Shown here: piece by piece, positions 1-5,490 of the stretch
Layout: each line of letters begins with the position of its first letter
Numbering within the stretch: the stretch's first letter is position 1
Assembly: GCA_002306815.1 (NCBI GenBank)
Contig: DBTA01000036.1
Coordinates: 205,790-214,698, forward strand
Length of the DNA stretch: 8,909 nucleotides
Reading direction: 5' to 3'
From: Dehalococcoidia bacterium UBA1328
GTDB lineage: Bacteria > Chloroflexota > Dehalococcoidia > Lucifugimonadales > Lucifugimonadaceae
Position numbers and translations under genes: made by a program
Notes under the pieces: model-generated
Seen by the model: the letters and a program-made list of their open reading frames with translations, nothing else
Database searches by the model: none
What the model was told of the DNA's origin: nothing

Positions 1-46
1 CTCCTCCTTGACAGGGAGGCGTGTTAGGCCGCTACACCACGGGACC
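1..46 (-). tRNA. tRNA-Asp (anticodon GTC), partial, 3' part outside window
   Basis: Read on the minus strand from base 46, the sequence folds as the 5' part of a tRNA. It has acceptor strand GGTCCCG, TG at positions 8-9, and D-stem GTGT paired with ACAC around a 9-base loop. A single G follows, then anticodon stem CCTCC/GGAGG around loop CTGTCAA. The anticodon GTC (bases 12-10) reads aspartate codons. The variable loop, T-arm and 3' acceptor strand lie beyond the left edge. The start at 46 is set by the seven-base acceptor strand beginning GGTCC, as is usual for tRNA-Asp. Confidence 0.93.
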
Positions 47-80
47 GCGTCAGCGTCGGTTGAAACAACCGCTTCTATTG

Positions 81-110
81 AGAGTACGGCTGCTACCCAA
101 TGCCAGTCAA
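81..110 (-). promoter_or_regulatory. possible promoter of tRNA-Asp
   Basis: On the minus strand a -35-like TTGACT (bases 110-105) lies 18 bases before a -10-like TACTCT (86-81). This would start transcription near base 74, about 28 bases before the mature tRNA. The -35 matches consensus at five of six positions but the -10 at only three. The -35 hexamer is also part of the inverted repeat at 102-164. The call rests on position and hexamers only. Confidence 0.3.
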
Positions 111-164
111 CACTTCGTTCGTGTAAGACCGTAAATTATTACACCCGAAAAGACTTTGACTGGC
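102..164. repeat. inverted repeat between the glutaredoxin gene and tRNA-Asp
   Basis: GCCAGTCAA (102-110) and TTGACTGGC (156-164) form a perfect 9-base inverted repeat around 45 bases. A second perfect 6-base pair, GTGTAA (121-126) and TTACAC (139-144), nests inside it. Transcripts leaving the glutaredoxin gene on the minus strand could fold here. However, the T-run in that direction (minus-strand TTTTTT, bases 175-170) precedes the stem instead of following it, so this is not a canonical intrinsic terminator. It may be a processing structure or a chance feature. Confidence 0.4.
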
Positions 165-178
165 TTGCCAAAAAATCT

Positions 179-436
179 TTAGCCGTAGTTACAGCCAATG
201 CCTTTGTAACCAATTTCAACTTCGCCAGTGGCTGTGACCATCACGGGAGTAATTTTGTCACCACCAGAGAGCCGTTCGACTTCCGACCACTTTTCTGGCT
301 CTTTTGAAACGTCGATCTCTCGGTACTCGATCTGGTCCTTAGACAAATCTTCCTTCAAAAGAACGCAGTAACCACAGGTGGGGTGGGTGTAAACAATTGC
401 TACACCATCTGCTGGCGGCTGTTCGGTGTTGGGCAT
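179..436 (-). CDS. glutaredoxin-like (mycoredoxin-type) thiol-disulfide protein
   Basis: This is a small cytoplasmic thioredoxin-fold protein of about 85 residues, probably reducing disulfides formed with a low-molecular-weight thiol. Visible features are the first beta strand (VAIVYTHPT), the active site CGYC (Cys21 and Cys24 from this start) and the cis-proline motif KITPVMV near residue 62. CGYC is the active site of mycobacterial mycoredoxin. The ATG at 436 is chosen because AGGA lies six bases upstream. A GTG at 460 would add eight residues but has no ribosome site. The protein ends soon after the last strand, in GIGCNYG, so the usual C-terminal helix is short or missing and a third cysteine sits near the end. 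It lies 154 bases beyond the YHS gene in the same direction, so it could be co-transcribed with the copper genes, but the gap with inverted repeats suggests its own control. The fold is confident; the physiological partner is not. Confidence 0.82.
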   Translation of the reverse strand: MPNTEQPPADGVAIVYTHPTCGYCVLLKEDLSKDQIEYREIDVSKEPEKWSEVERLSGGDKITPVMVTATGEVEIGYKGIGCNYG

Positions 437-531
437 TCCTGATCCTGTTGTGCTGTTCACAGAGTGAAATACTTCGAGAGCAGCTTGTCTTACTAAGAGT
501 TGGTTGGTGATAACCGTGATTAATCTGATGC

Positions 532-569
532 TCGATTCGGTCGAATCGATTTTGGAGAGCTAACTCCAA
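532..569. repeat. two adjacent short inverted repeats upstream of the glutaredoxin gene
   Basis: TCGATTCG and CGAATCGA (532-549) form an 18-base near-palindrome with arms of eight and a two-base centre. Two bases later, TTGGAG (552-557) and CTCCAA (564-569) form a second perfect repeat with a six-base loop. They lie between the YHS stop and the glutaredoxin start. Neither has a T-run behind it on the minus strand, so they fit an operator or a transcript-end hairpin without a U-tail better than a classical terminator. I could not recognise a convincing promoter next to them. Confidence 0.4.
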
Positions 570-590
570 CTATTGATCGTACCGCGGAAG

Positions 591-794
591 TTACATTTCG
601 ATAGATTTTTCGCCCGAAAGATAACCCAAAGGGTCTTTTTTGAACGCCACCCGACACCCTGGACCGCAAAAGTAGTAAATGGTGCCTTTATGAGTCGAAG
701 CACCACCCGGCGGGTTTCCGGTGTCGACGTCCATGTCGCATACCGGATCGACGGTGGTTTCGGACTTTCCTACGCTCAAAAACGGGATCTTCAT
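591..794 (-). CDS. YHS-domain small metal-binding protein
   Basis: This 67-residue protein is almost entirely one YHS domain. It has DPVCDMDVD at residues 16-24 (Cys19, Met21) and YYFCGPGC at 40-47 (Cys43, Cys47), then F51 and DPLGYL at 54-59. YHS domains occur alone or fused to copper P-type ATPases and are thought to bind soft metals through these cysteines. Copper binding or delivery to the neighbouring pump is therefore likely, but inferred from context. The gene follows copA after 87 bases in the same direction and probably shares its transcript. The ATG at 794 is the only usable start, since an in-frame TGA lies six codons upstream. Its ribosome site is weak. A strong AGGAGG occurs earlier in the gap (about 855-863) but has no start codon at the right distance. 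Confidence 0.85.
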   Translation of the reverse strand: MKIPFLSVGKSETTVDPVCDMDVDTGNPPGGASTHKGTIYYFCGPGCRVAFKKDPLGYLSGEKSIEM

Positions 795-881
795 TTGATT
801 TTTACGTACTCACTATGGCGAAGCGGCTTGTTTCACGTTAGAGATCGATGTGGGATGCGGAGAACCTCCTACTGAGTTACC

Positions 882-3251
882 TCATGTCAAAGCCACTCCT
901 CGCCCAAGCCGGAGTGAGTTTGTAACCACCGTTACTGAACTAAACGCCATTGCCGCTGCCGCAACAATCGGATTAAGAAAACCATATTCGCCAATTACGG
1001 TGCGAAGCACTTCAGGCGCCGTGCCATCACTAAATATCGGGTAGAGAACTCCAGCGGCAATAGGGATCAACATCACGTTGTAGAAGAACGCCCAGAACAG
1101 ATTCTGCTTGATAGTTCGCATCGTGCTGTGACTCAGATCAACAATATATGCAACCAATTTTGGTTCACCAGAAGTAATGGTTACGTCGGACGCTTCGATG
1201 GCAATATCGGTTCCAGAGCCTATGGCTATTCCGACGTCGGCTGTGGCGAGAGCGGGTGCGTCGTTTATTCCATCGCCGACCATTGCAACTACACGACCTT
1301 GTTCTTGCATAGCCGAAATTGCGGCTGCTTTTTCGTCAGGCAACACATCGGCGATTATTTGGCGAATTCCGATTGCATTGGCAACTTTTTCAGCAGCCTT
1401 TTGGTTGTCGCCTGTGAGCATCACCGTCTCAATATTTCGTTCGTTTAGGTTGCTGACAGCAAACAAAGCGCCTGGCTTCAGCTGATCAGAAACACCTATA
1501 AGTCCGATAGGTGTTTCGTGTTTTGCAACTGCCAGAACCGTTTCGCCTCTTTCAGCGATTTCGAACGCTTTTTCTGAGAATGAATAGCTACCTCCCATTT
1601 GATCCACCACGAACGCCGGACGACCTACAACTACCTTGAATCCTTCAACGTTTGCAGTCATGCCGCGTCCCGGGATCGCTTTTACTTCCGTGGGGGGAGT
1701 GAGATCAAGCTCGCGTTCTAATGCCTCAGTGAGCAATGCATCCGCTAGCGGGTGTTCCGATGCTGATTCGACCGAGGCGGCAAGACGCACCAGTTCGCCC
1801 TCAGAAATACCGATTGCCTCGATCGTGGTGATACGAGGTTTGCCTTCGGTAAGTGTTCCCGTTTTGTCGAACACGACTGTGTCGACTCGATGGGTGCGTT
1901 CCAAAGCTTCCGCGTTCTTGATTAGCGCGCCGTTCGAAGCGCCTTTACCAATACCGACCATGATTGCAGTAGGCGTTGCGAGTCCAAGGGCGCAAGGGCA
2001 TGCGATGACAAGCACAGCGACTGTCATGAGCAGAGCATTGATGATCGCGGGCTCTGGGGCGCGGAACGACCACACGGCGAACGTGACAATAGCTATACCA
2101 AGTACCGCTGGGACGAATCGAGCCGTGACTGTGTCTACGAGTTGTTCAATTGGTGCTCGCGACGATTGTGCTAACTGAACCATGCGGACTATACGGGCGA
2201 GCACGGTTTCACGGCCAACCGCCGATGCGACAAATTTCACACCACCGATTCCGTTTACCGTCCCGGTGAATACATCGTCACCGACCTGCTTCTCGACGGG
2301 CAACGGTTCGCCGGTAAGCATCGATTCGTCGATTGAGCTGGTGCCCTCGACAATTTTGCCGTCAACGGGAATAAGTTCACCCGGTCGGAGCATGATCTTG
2401 TTTCCTGGCTCCACATCGGATATGTCAACCTCTTTTATGGCTCCATCAATCGCGATCATTGCGGTAGAAGGCTGTAGACTCATCAAGTTATTGATAGCGT
2501 CTGACGTACGACCTCTGGCTCTTGATTCCAGCCAGCGTCCCATAAGAATCAACCCGATGATCGAAGCTGACACATCGAAGTACGTTCCGGTGGCATGGCT
2601 TCCACCAACATGTGCTCCTGTAAAGGTCAACGAGTCTTCAAATACTGGGCGCAGAATAGTGACTGTGACGCTGTAGAAATAAGCAGTAGAGGAGCCGATT
2701 GCTACCAGCGTGTTCATGTTCGATGTTTTCAGTCGAGCAGCAGACCACGCAGACTTGTAGAAACGCCCACCAGCCCAGAACTGTACCGGTGTCGCGAGTG
2801 TCAGGAAGAGAACATTGAATGCGGTTGGAGAAATATCGGCTAGCGAATCGACAGAAGCGTAGTTCATAACGATCATCACGAGGGCTGCAACTACAAGACT
2901 TACAGCCATCTTGTTTCGGGTACTGCGAAGTTCCTGACGTATTGATTCCTTATCGCCATTTGAGAAGATTGAGGTGTATTCATCGGCAAACGAGCGAACC
3001 GAGTAGCCGGCTCCCGAAAGTGCCTCTTTTAGATCGAGTTTAGAAACTGAGGCCTGCTCGAATTCGACCGTGGCGGTTTCCGTTCCAAGGCTCACATGGG
3101 CGTCGACCATGCCGGGAATGTCACGTAGCGCGTTGCCGACGTGATGGACGCAAGCCGCACAGGTCATACCCCCGACACTGAAAGTCAGGGTCGAAAGATT
3201 CTTCTCGATCTCGGATTCAGCAGGAAGCACGGCATCGTTAGCGGTCTGCAA
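882..3251 (-). CDS. copA: Cu(I)-exporting P1B-type ATPase
   Basis: This inner-membrane pump uses ATP to export Cu(I) from the cytoplasm. The 789-residue protein has one N-terminal heavy-metal domain with GGMTCAAC (Cys31, Cys34), then about eight membrane segments. The actuator motif TGEP is at 313-316 and the membrane copper site CPC at 418-420. The phosphorylation motif DKTGT has its aspartate at 462. SEHP is at 498-501, TGDN at 613-616 and GDGINDAP at 659-666. YN (724-725) in TM7 and MAFSS (768-772) in TM8 complete the Cu(I) signature of the P1B-1 group, which separates it from zinc or cobalt pumps. Every catalytic residue expected is present and the length is normal for a single-domain CopA. 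It starts with TTG inside the end of csoR, overlapping by 14 bases, with GGAG ten bases upstream, so the two are probably translationally coupled. A GTG at 3230 is an alternative start. Confidence 0.97.
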   Translation of the reverse strand: MQTANDAVLPAESEIEKNLSTLTFSVGGMTCAACVHHVGNALRDIPGMVDAHVSLGTETATVEFEQASVSKLDLKEALSGAGYSVRSFADEYTSIFSNGDKESIRQELRSTRNKMAVSLVVAALVMIVMNYASVDSLADISPTAFNVLFLTLATPVQFWAGGRFYKSAWSAARLKTSNMNTLVAIGSSTAYFYSVTVTILRPVFEDSLTFTGAHVGGSHATGTYFDVSASIIGLILMGRWLESRARGRTSDAINNLMSLQPSTAMIAIDGAIKEVDISDVEPGNKIMLRPGELIPVDGKIVEGTSSIDESMLTGEPLPVEKQVGDDVFTGTVNGIGGVKFVASAVGRETVLARIVRMVQLAQSSRAPIEQLVDTVTARFVPAVLGIAIVTFAVWSFRAPEPAIINALLMTVAVLVIACPCALGLATPTAIMVGIGKGASNGALIKNAEALERTHRVDTVVFDKTGTLTEGKPRITTIEAIGISEGELVRLAASVESASEHPLADALLTEALERELDLTPPTEVKAIPGRGMTANVEGFKVVVGRPAFVVDQMGGSYSFSEKAFEIAERGETVLAVAKHETPIGLIGVSDQLKPGALFAVSNLNERNIETVMLTGDNQKAAEKVANAIGIRQIIADVLPDEKAAAISAMQEQGRVVAMVGDGINDAPALATADVGIAIGSGTDIAIEASDVTITSGEPKLVAYIVDLSHSTMRTIKQNLFWAFFYNVMLIPIAAGVLYPIFSDGTAPEVLRTVIGEYGFLNPIVAAAAMAFSSVTVVTNSLRLGRGVALT

Positions 3252-3543
3252 TTTCGTACAGCTCCACTAGTTCGCTCAGAACCTGTTCTTCACGACCCTC
3301 TTTGACGCCGTCCACCACGCAGGTTCTGAGGTGGCCGTCAATGAGTTGCGATTCGAGTTTCTGGAGCGCACGGCGTACAGCGAATGTCTGGCGAAGAATG
3401 TCAACGCAGTACCTGTCTTCGTCGACCATTTTCTTTACACCCGCGAGGTGTCCTTCGATATAGCTCAGACGTTTGATCGCGTCATCTCTGGTTTGAGATT
3501 TCAACTCCTGGTGACTCGCATGGTCGTGTTGAGTGTGGTTCAT
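3238..3543 (-). CDS. csoR: CsoR-family copper-sensing repressor
   Basis: This 101-residue, all-helical DNA-binding protein of the CsoR/RcnR family should repress the copper operon and release DNA when Cu(I) binds. The Cu(I) ligands fit exactly: Cys46, His71 and Cys75 have the spacing of Cys36, His61 and Cys65 in Mycobacterium tuberculosis CsoR. The second-shell residues Tyr45 and Glu91 correspond to Tyr35 and Glu81. This favours copper over the nickel/cobalt or sulfide sensors of the family. The N-terminus is rich in histidine (MNHTQHDHASHQ), an extension that may bind extra metal. ATG 3543 lacks an obvious ribosome site, and no better start is seen. It is the first gene of csoR-copA-YHS, and its start lies about 50 bases from an operator-like repeat, suggesting autoregulation. 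Confidence 0.95.
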   Translation of the reverse strand: MNHTQHDHASHQELKSQTRDDAIKRLSYIEGHLAGVKKMVDEDRYCVDILRQTFAVRRALQKLESQLIDGHLRTCVVDGVKEGREEQVLSELVELYEIADR

Positions 3544-3589
3544 GGTGGAATGTCGCGCTCTCTGCCGAAAGTAAACTAAACTAACGTCG

Positions 3590-3595
3590 ATTATA
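3590..3595 (-). promoter_or_regulatory. -10 element of the csoR-copA promoter
   Basis: The minus strand reads a perfect TATAAT here, which would start transcription near 3583 and give a leader of about 40 bases before csoR. No TTGACA-like -35 is found at 16-18 bases; those positions are filled by the operator repeat. Placing the repressor site across the spacer and the edge of the -10 is the expected arrangement for CsoR repression. Confidence 0.6.
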
Positions 3596-3619
3596 CCCCT
3601 ACCGGAGGGGTGTGGGTAT
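3593..3619. promoter_or_regulatory. candidate CsoR operator (nested inverted repeats)
   Basis: An inner perfect repeat, ACCCCT-ACCGG-AGGGGT (3595-3611), is nested in an outer one, ATACCC (3593-3598) and GGGTAT (3614-3619). CsoR operators are GC-rich inverted repeats of C-run and G-run blocks ending in TA-containing flanks, and this matches that pattern. It overlaps the csoR -10 and lies in the gap to the divergent cytochrome gene. Binding is inferred from pattern and position. Confidence 0.7.
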
Positions 3620-3622
3620 TAT
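3617..3622 (+). promoter_or_regulatory. possible -10 element facing the cytochrome gene
   Basis: The plus strand reads TATTAT (five of six to consensus) at the right edge of the operator. This mirrors the TATAAT facing csoR on the left edge. A start near 3629 would leave about 41 bases before the ATG at 3670. No good -35 is visible. If real, one CsoR site would control both directions. Confidence 0.35.
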
Positions 3623-3669
3623 TGTGGGCGAAATATCAAATTTATCCACCTGGCCAGGCTCCGAACAAA

Positions 3670-4129
3670 ATGGAGAAAATCTATAAGTTTCGTCGCGCTC
3701 TGCTTGTTAGACGCTATAGTCATGGCGTCATGCTCGAGCGAGAGCACAGGGTCAATTGGCACCAATTCCTCACTCGAATTCCCAATTCAAATGACATCGG
3801 ATCGAATCGAGTCAGGACAGTCGATCTATCAGAAGGACTGTGTATCGTGCCACGGACCCGTCAACGGACTTGCTCCCCTGAAATAAGTACCAGTTCATGG
3901 TGACGCCGGTCATATCTGGCATCACCCGGACAGACTTCTGCACCAGTGGGTGATGGACAAACCGCCAATGAGTTCTATCATGCCGGCATTTCGCGGAGGG
4001 CTATCGGACGATGAGGTGATGGAGGTGCTTGCCTACATAAAAAGTCACTGGCAGCCTGACATAAGGTCGCGCCAAACCGAAGGATCAGTTCAGTACGAAG
4101 CTCAGATAGTTGAGTTCGGGGCGGAATGA
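3670..4129 (+). pseudogene. c-type cytochrome lipoprotein, disrupted by a frameshift and an in-frame stop
   Basis: Read in one frame (codons from 3674), the DNA gives a lipoprotein signal (RKSISFVALCLL, then VMASC with the lipid cysteine at 3731). A spacer and the haem-binding CVSCH (3839-3853) follow. After an in-frame TAA at 3884-3886 the same frame continues with GDAGHIWHHPDRLL, MPAF (Met ligand codon 3980-3982) and LSDDEVMEVLAYIKSHW, stopping at TGA 4127. This is a small class I cytochrome c of the GHTWHHPD type, which would face outside the membrane and carry electrons. The only plausible start, ATG 3670, is one base out of frame: ATG-G-AGA. Removing one G would give MRKSISF. The next in-frame start, TTG 3704, lies inside the signal. 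An aspartate in the hydrophobic core of the signal is also unusual. Two independent lesions point to decay more than to a single sequencing error, but both are single-base events. The gene diverges from csoR, and its 3' end overlaps the convergent PAP2 gene by 45 bases. Confidence 0.8.
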
Positions 4130-5029
4130 GAGTTGATGGCTAGTGTTCGGGCGCAGCATAGTTGATGAAACGATTTTCGACTGTGACGATTGGATAGCGT
4201 ATCCGTCTTTCAACATGAAATCCGACATGAACTGACGTATAAGATCGGGCACTTCGATACTGCCCATCTTCTTCCGACACTTTTGTTCGAGATCACGTAT
4301 CTGCGCAAGTAAGGATTCACCGAAAGTATTTAGCTGTTGATCGTAACGATTCCACCATCGGTTGATGTGTATCGCCACCATTATCAATATCGCCCCTGCG
4401 ACCGCATCTAGCACGTAGTGGTTCGCCGTTGCAATGATCGCAATGAACATTAGTGCTTGGTAAACGAATCCCCCTATTTTGAACCACAGGCCTCCTATCC
4501 TGAACATTGCTGTCATGATAAGTAGAGCCCATGCGTAGTGAAGACTGGGCATAGCAGCGAAGCGGTTGTAACTAATCGCTGAATCGGAGTTTGGCGCGGG
4601 GTCAAGACCCAGCATGGTCACGGTGTCTGTCATTCCGAGTCCGGGCATAAACCGTGGAGGTGCAAGAGGGAACAATGCAAACACGATTGCGCCGAGTATC
4701 ATCGAAATAACGAAAGTGCGCCTGAGATCAATGTATGCGACTCGATCTCGCAGGAACATAAATATCGCGATGGCGATGAGACCCAGCCACATTCCGGCAA
4801 CGTAGAAGTAGGTGGTTGCGATAAGGGCTCCCATAGAGATCTTACCGATTACCTGCTGTACGAAGGGTTCCCAGTTGAGAGCGAGTGCCGATTCAATCCG
4901 GAGAATGCTCCAACCGTTTGTAACGGCCTTTAGAATTGGCGAAGGATCAGTGAAATTCTTCGCAAGCGCGAATGTCAGGTAGCAAAACCCGATCAACGCA
5001 ATTTCTTTTGTGATGGTTTTAAACACCAC
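4085..5029 (-). CDS. PAP2/AUR1-like integral membrane phosphatase or phosphotransferase
   Basis: This 314-residue, multi-helix membrane protein belongs to the PAP2 superfamily, in the inositolphosphotransferase (AUR1-like) branch. That branch moves phospho-head groups or removes phosphate from lipids at the membrane. The motifs are PLAPPRFMPG (121-130), MPSLHYAW (160-167, His164) and ANHYVLD (202-208, His204 and Asp208), which give the expected His-His-Asp triad. Hydrophobic segments fall near 8-23, 66-92, 105-120, 165-176, 185-202 and 208-221. After the last one is a polar tail of about 90 residues with a short coiled-coil-like stretch (ESLLAQIRDLEQKCRKK), longer than the core family needs. 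Two adjacent GTG codons (5029, 5026) could start it. GTG 5026 has AGGG at six bases and is slightly better placed. The tail is encoded partly antisense to the cytochrome remnant. The substrate cannot be told. Confidence 0.85.
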   Translation of the reverse strand: MVFKTITKEIALIGFCYLTFALAKNFTDPSPILKAVTNGWSILRIESALALNWEPFVQQVIGKISMGALIATTYFYVAGMWLGLIAIAIFMFLRDRVAYIDLRRTFVISMILGAIVFALFPLAPPRFMPGLGMTDTVTMLGLDPAPNSDSAISYNRFAAMPSLHYAWALLIMTAMFRIGGLWFKIGGFVYQALMFIAIIATANHYVLDAVAGAILIMVAIHINRWWNRYDQQLNTFGESLLAQIRDLEQKCRKKMGSIEVPDLIRQFMSDFMLKDGYAIQSSQSKIVSSTMLRPNTSHQLSFRPELNYLSFVLN

Positions 5030-5271
5030 AGTCCCTTGAATTCACCGCCCACTGTCAGCTGTTACATGAGGCGATCTGTGCGACTTCGTCCGACATTTTT
5101 GACAATTGGTGCGTTTTAGTCAAGCAGCGCTCCAAGAAGTGTTGTAAAGAAATAGTGGAGAACTATGCATCGATTAGGCGAAATAACCATCTAATTGTTT
5201 GAATTAGTCCTAACTACGTTGCTACGGCGCGGCGCACGCGAGCCTGAGAGTAAATAATTCAAAAACTTGCG

Positions 5272-5301
5272 TTGACAGTTGGGATGAGGTACGGCTAAAC
5301 T
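5272..5301 (+). promoter_or_regulatory. promoter of rpoB
   Basis: A perfect -35 TTGACA (5272-5277) is followed after 18 bases by the -10 TAAACT (5296-5301, four of six to consensus). A/T-rich sequence just upstream (about 5251-5266) could act as an UP element. The expected start near 5308 gives a leader of about 183 bases before the rpoB ATG. This is the strongest promoter-like sequence in the window. Confidence 0.65.
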
Positions 5302-5371
5302 TTGAGGCTGTCAGAGAAATGTCCATCTCTTTTCGTCTCGCCCTGATTCATATTTTTTAATTCCCAACAAC

Positions 5372-5420
5372 ACCGAAAGTCCGTGCTGCGGCGCAGCGCG
5401 TGCTTCGGTTACTTCGCGCT
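5372..5420 (+). promoter_or_regulatory. structured rpoB leader with two competing hairpins
   Basis: Structure A has outer pairs ACCGAA (5372-5377) and TTCGGT (5404-5409) enclosing an 8-base-pair stem (5382-5400, one G-T pair, three-base loop). Structure B pairs AGCGCG (5395-5400) with CGCGCT (5415-5420), which uses the right arm of A's inner stem, so the two exclude each other. No T-run follows either, so neither is a plain terminator. The feature lies in the predicted rpoB 5' untranslated region, and its function is unknown. Confidence 0.45.
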
Positions 5421-5478
5421 CGAGCAATTGTCTGTCTCGCACCCGCGTCGTCCAACCTTCACCACGCTTTAGGCGTAT

Positions 5479-5483
5479 GGGAG
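5479..5483 (+). promoter_or_regulatory. ribosome binding site of rpoB
   Basis: GGGAG lies seven bases before ATG 5491. It decides the start over the in-frame GTG at 5485, which would be only one base from it. Confidence 0.7.
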
Positions 5484-5490
5484 TGTGTGT

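Larger units (their letters stand above)
5030..5490. other. intergenic region between PAP2 and rpoB (461 bases)
   Basis: I see no gene here. The left part holds a weak candidate promoter for PAP2 on the minus strand: TTGACT (5123-5118), 17 bases, AAAAAT (5100-5095). It also has a perfect inverted repeat, CTAATT-GTTTG-AATTAG (5191-5207), of unknown role. The right part holds the rpoB promoter (5272-5301) and its long leader with hairpins (5372-5420). No rplL or other ribosomal-protein gene precedes rpoB, unlike the common rplJ-rplL-rpoB order. Confidence 0.7.

Noticed and set aside
102..178. Intrinsic terminator after the glutaredoxin gene
   Set aside because: On the minus strand the T-run comes before the stem, not after it.
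850..866. Strong AGGAGG on the minus strand between copA and the YHS gene, suggesting a hidden small gene
   Set aside because: No ATG, GTG or TTG lies at a usable distance, and the YHS frame has a TGA between this site and its ATG.
1636..2178. Open frame of 180 codons on the plus strand
   Set aside because: It lies wholly antisense to copA, whose motifs are unambiguous, and its translation is low-complexity Ser/Ala/Thr without any domain I recognise.
3884..3886. Recoding of the internal TAA in the cytochrome gene
   Set aside because: TAA ends csoR, the YHS gene and the glutaredoxin gene here, so it is a normal stop. Selenocysteine would need TGA, and a second lesion at the start supports decay.
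5099..5104. Perfect TTGACA on the plus strand as a second rpoB promoter
   Set aside because: No -10-like hexamer occurs 16-18 bases downstream.
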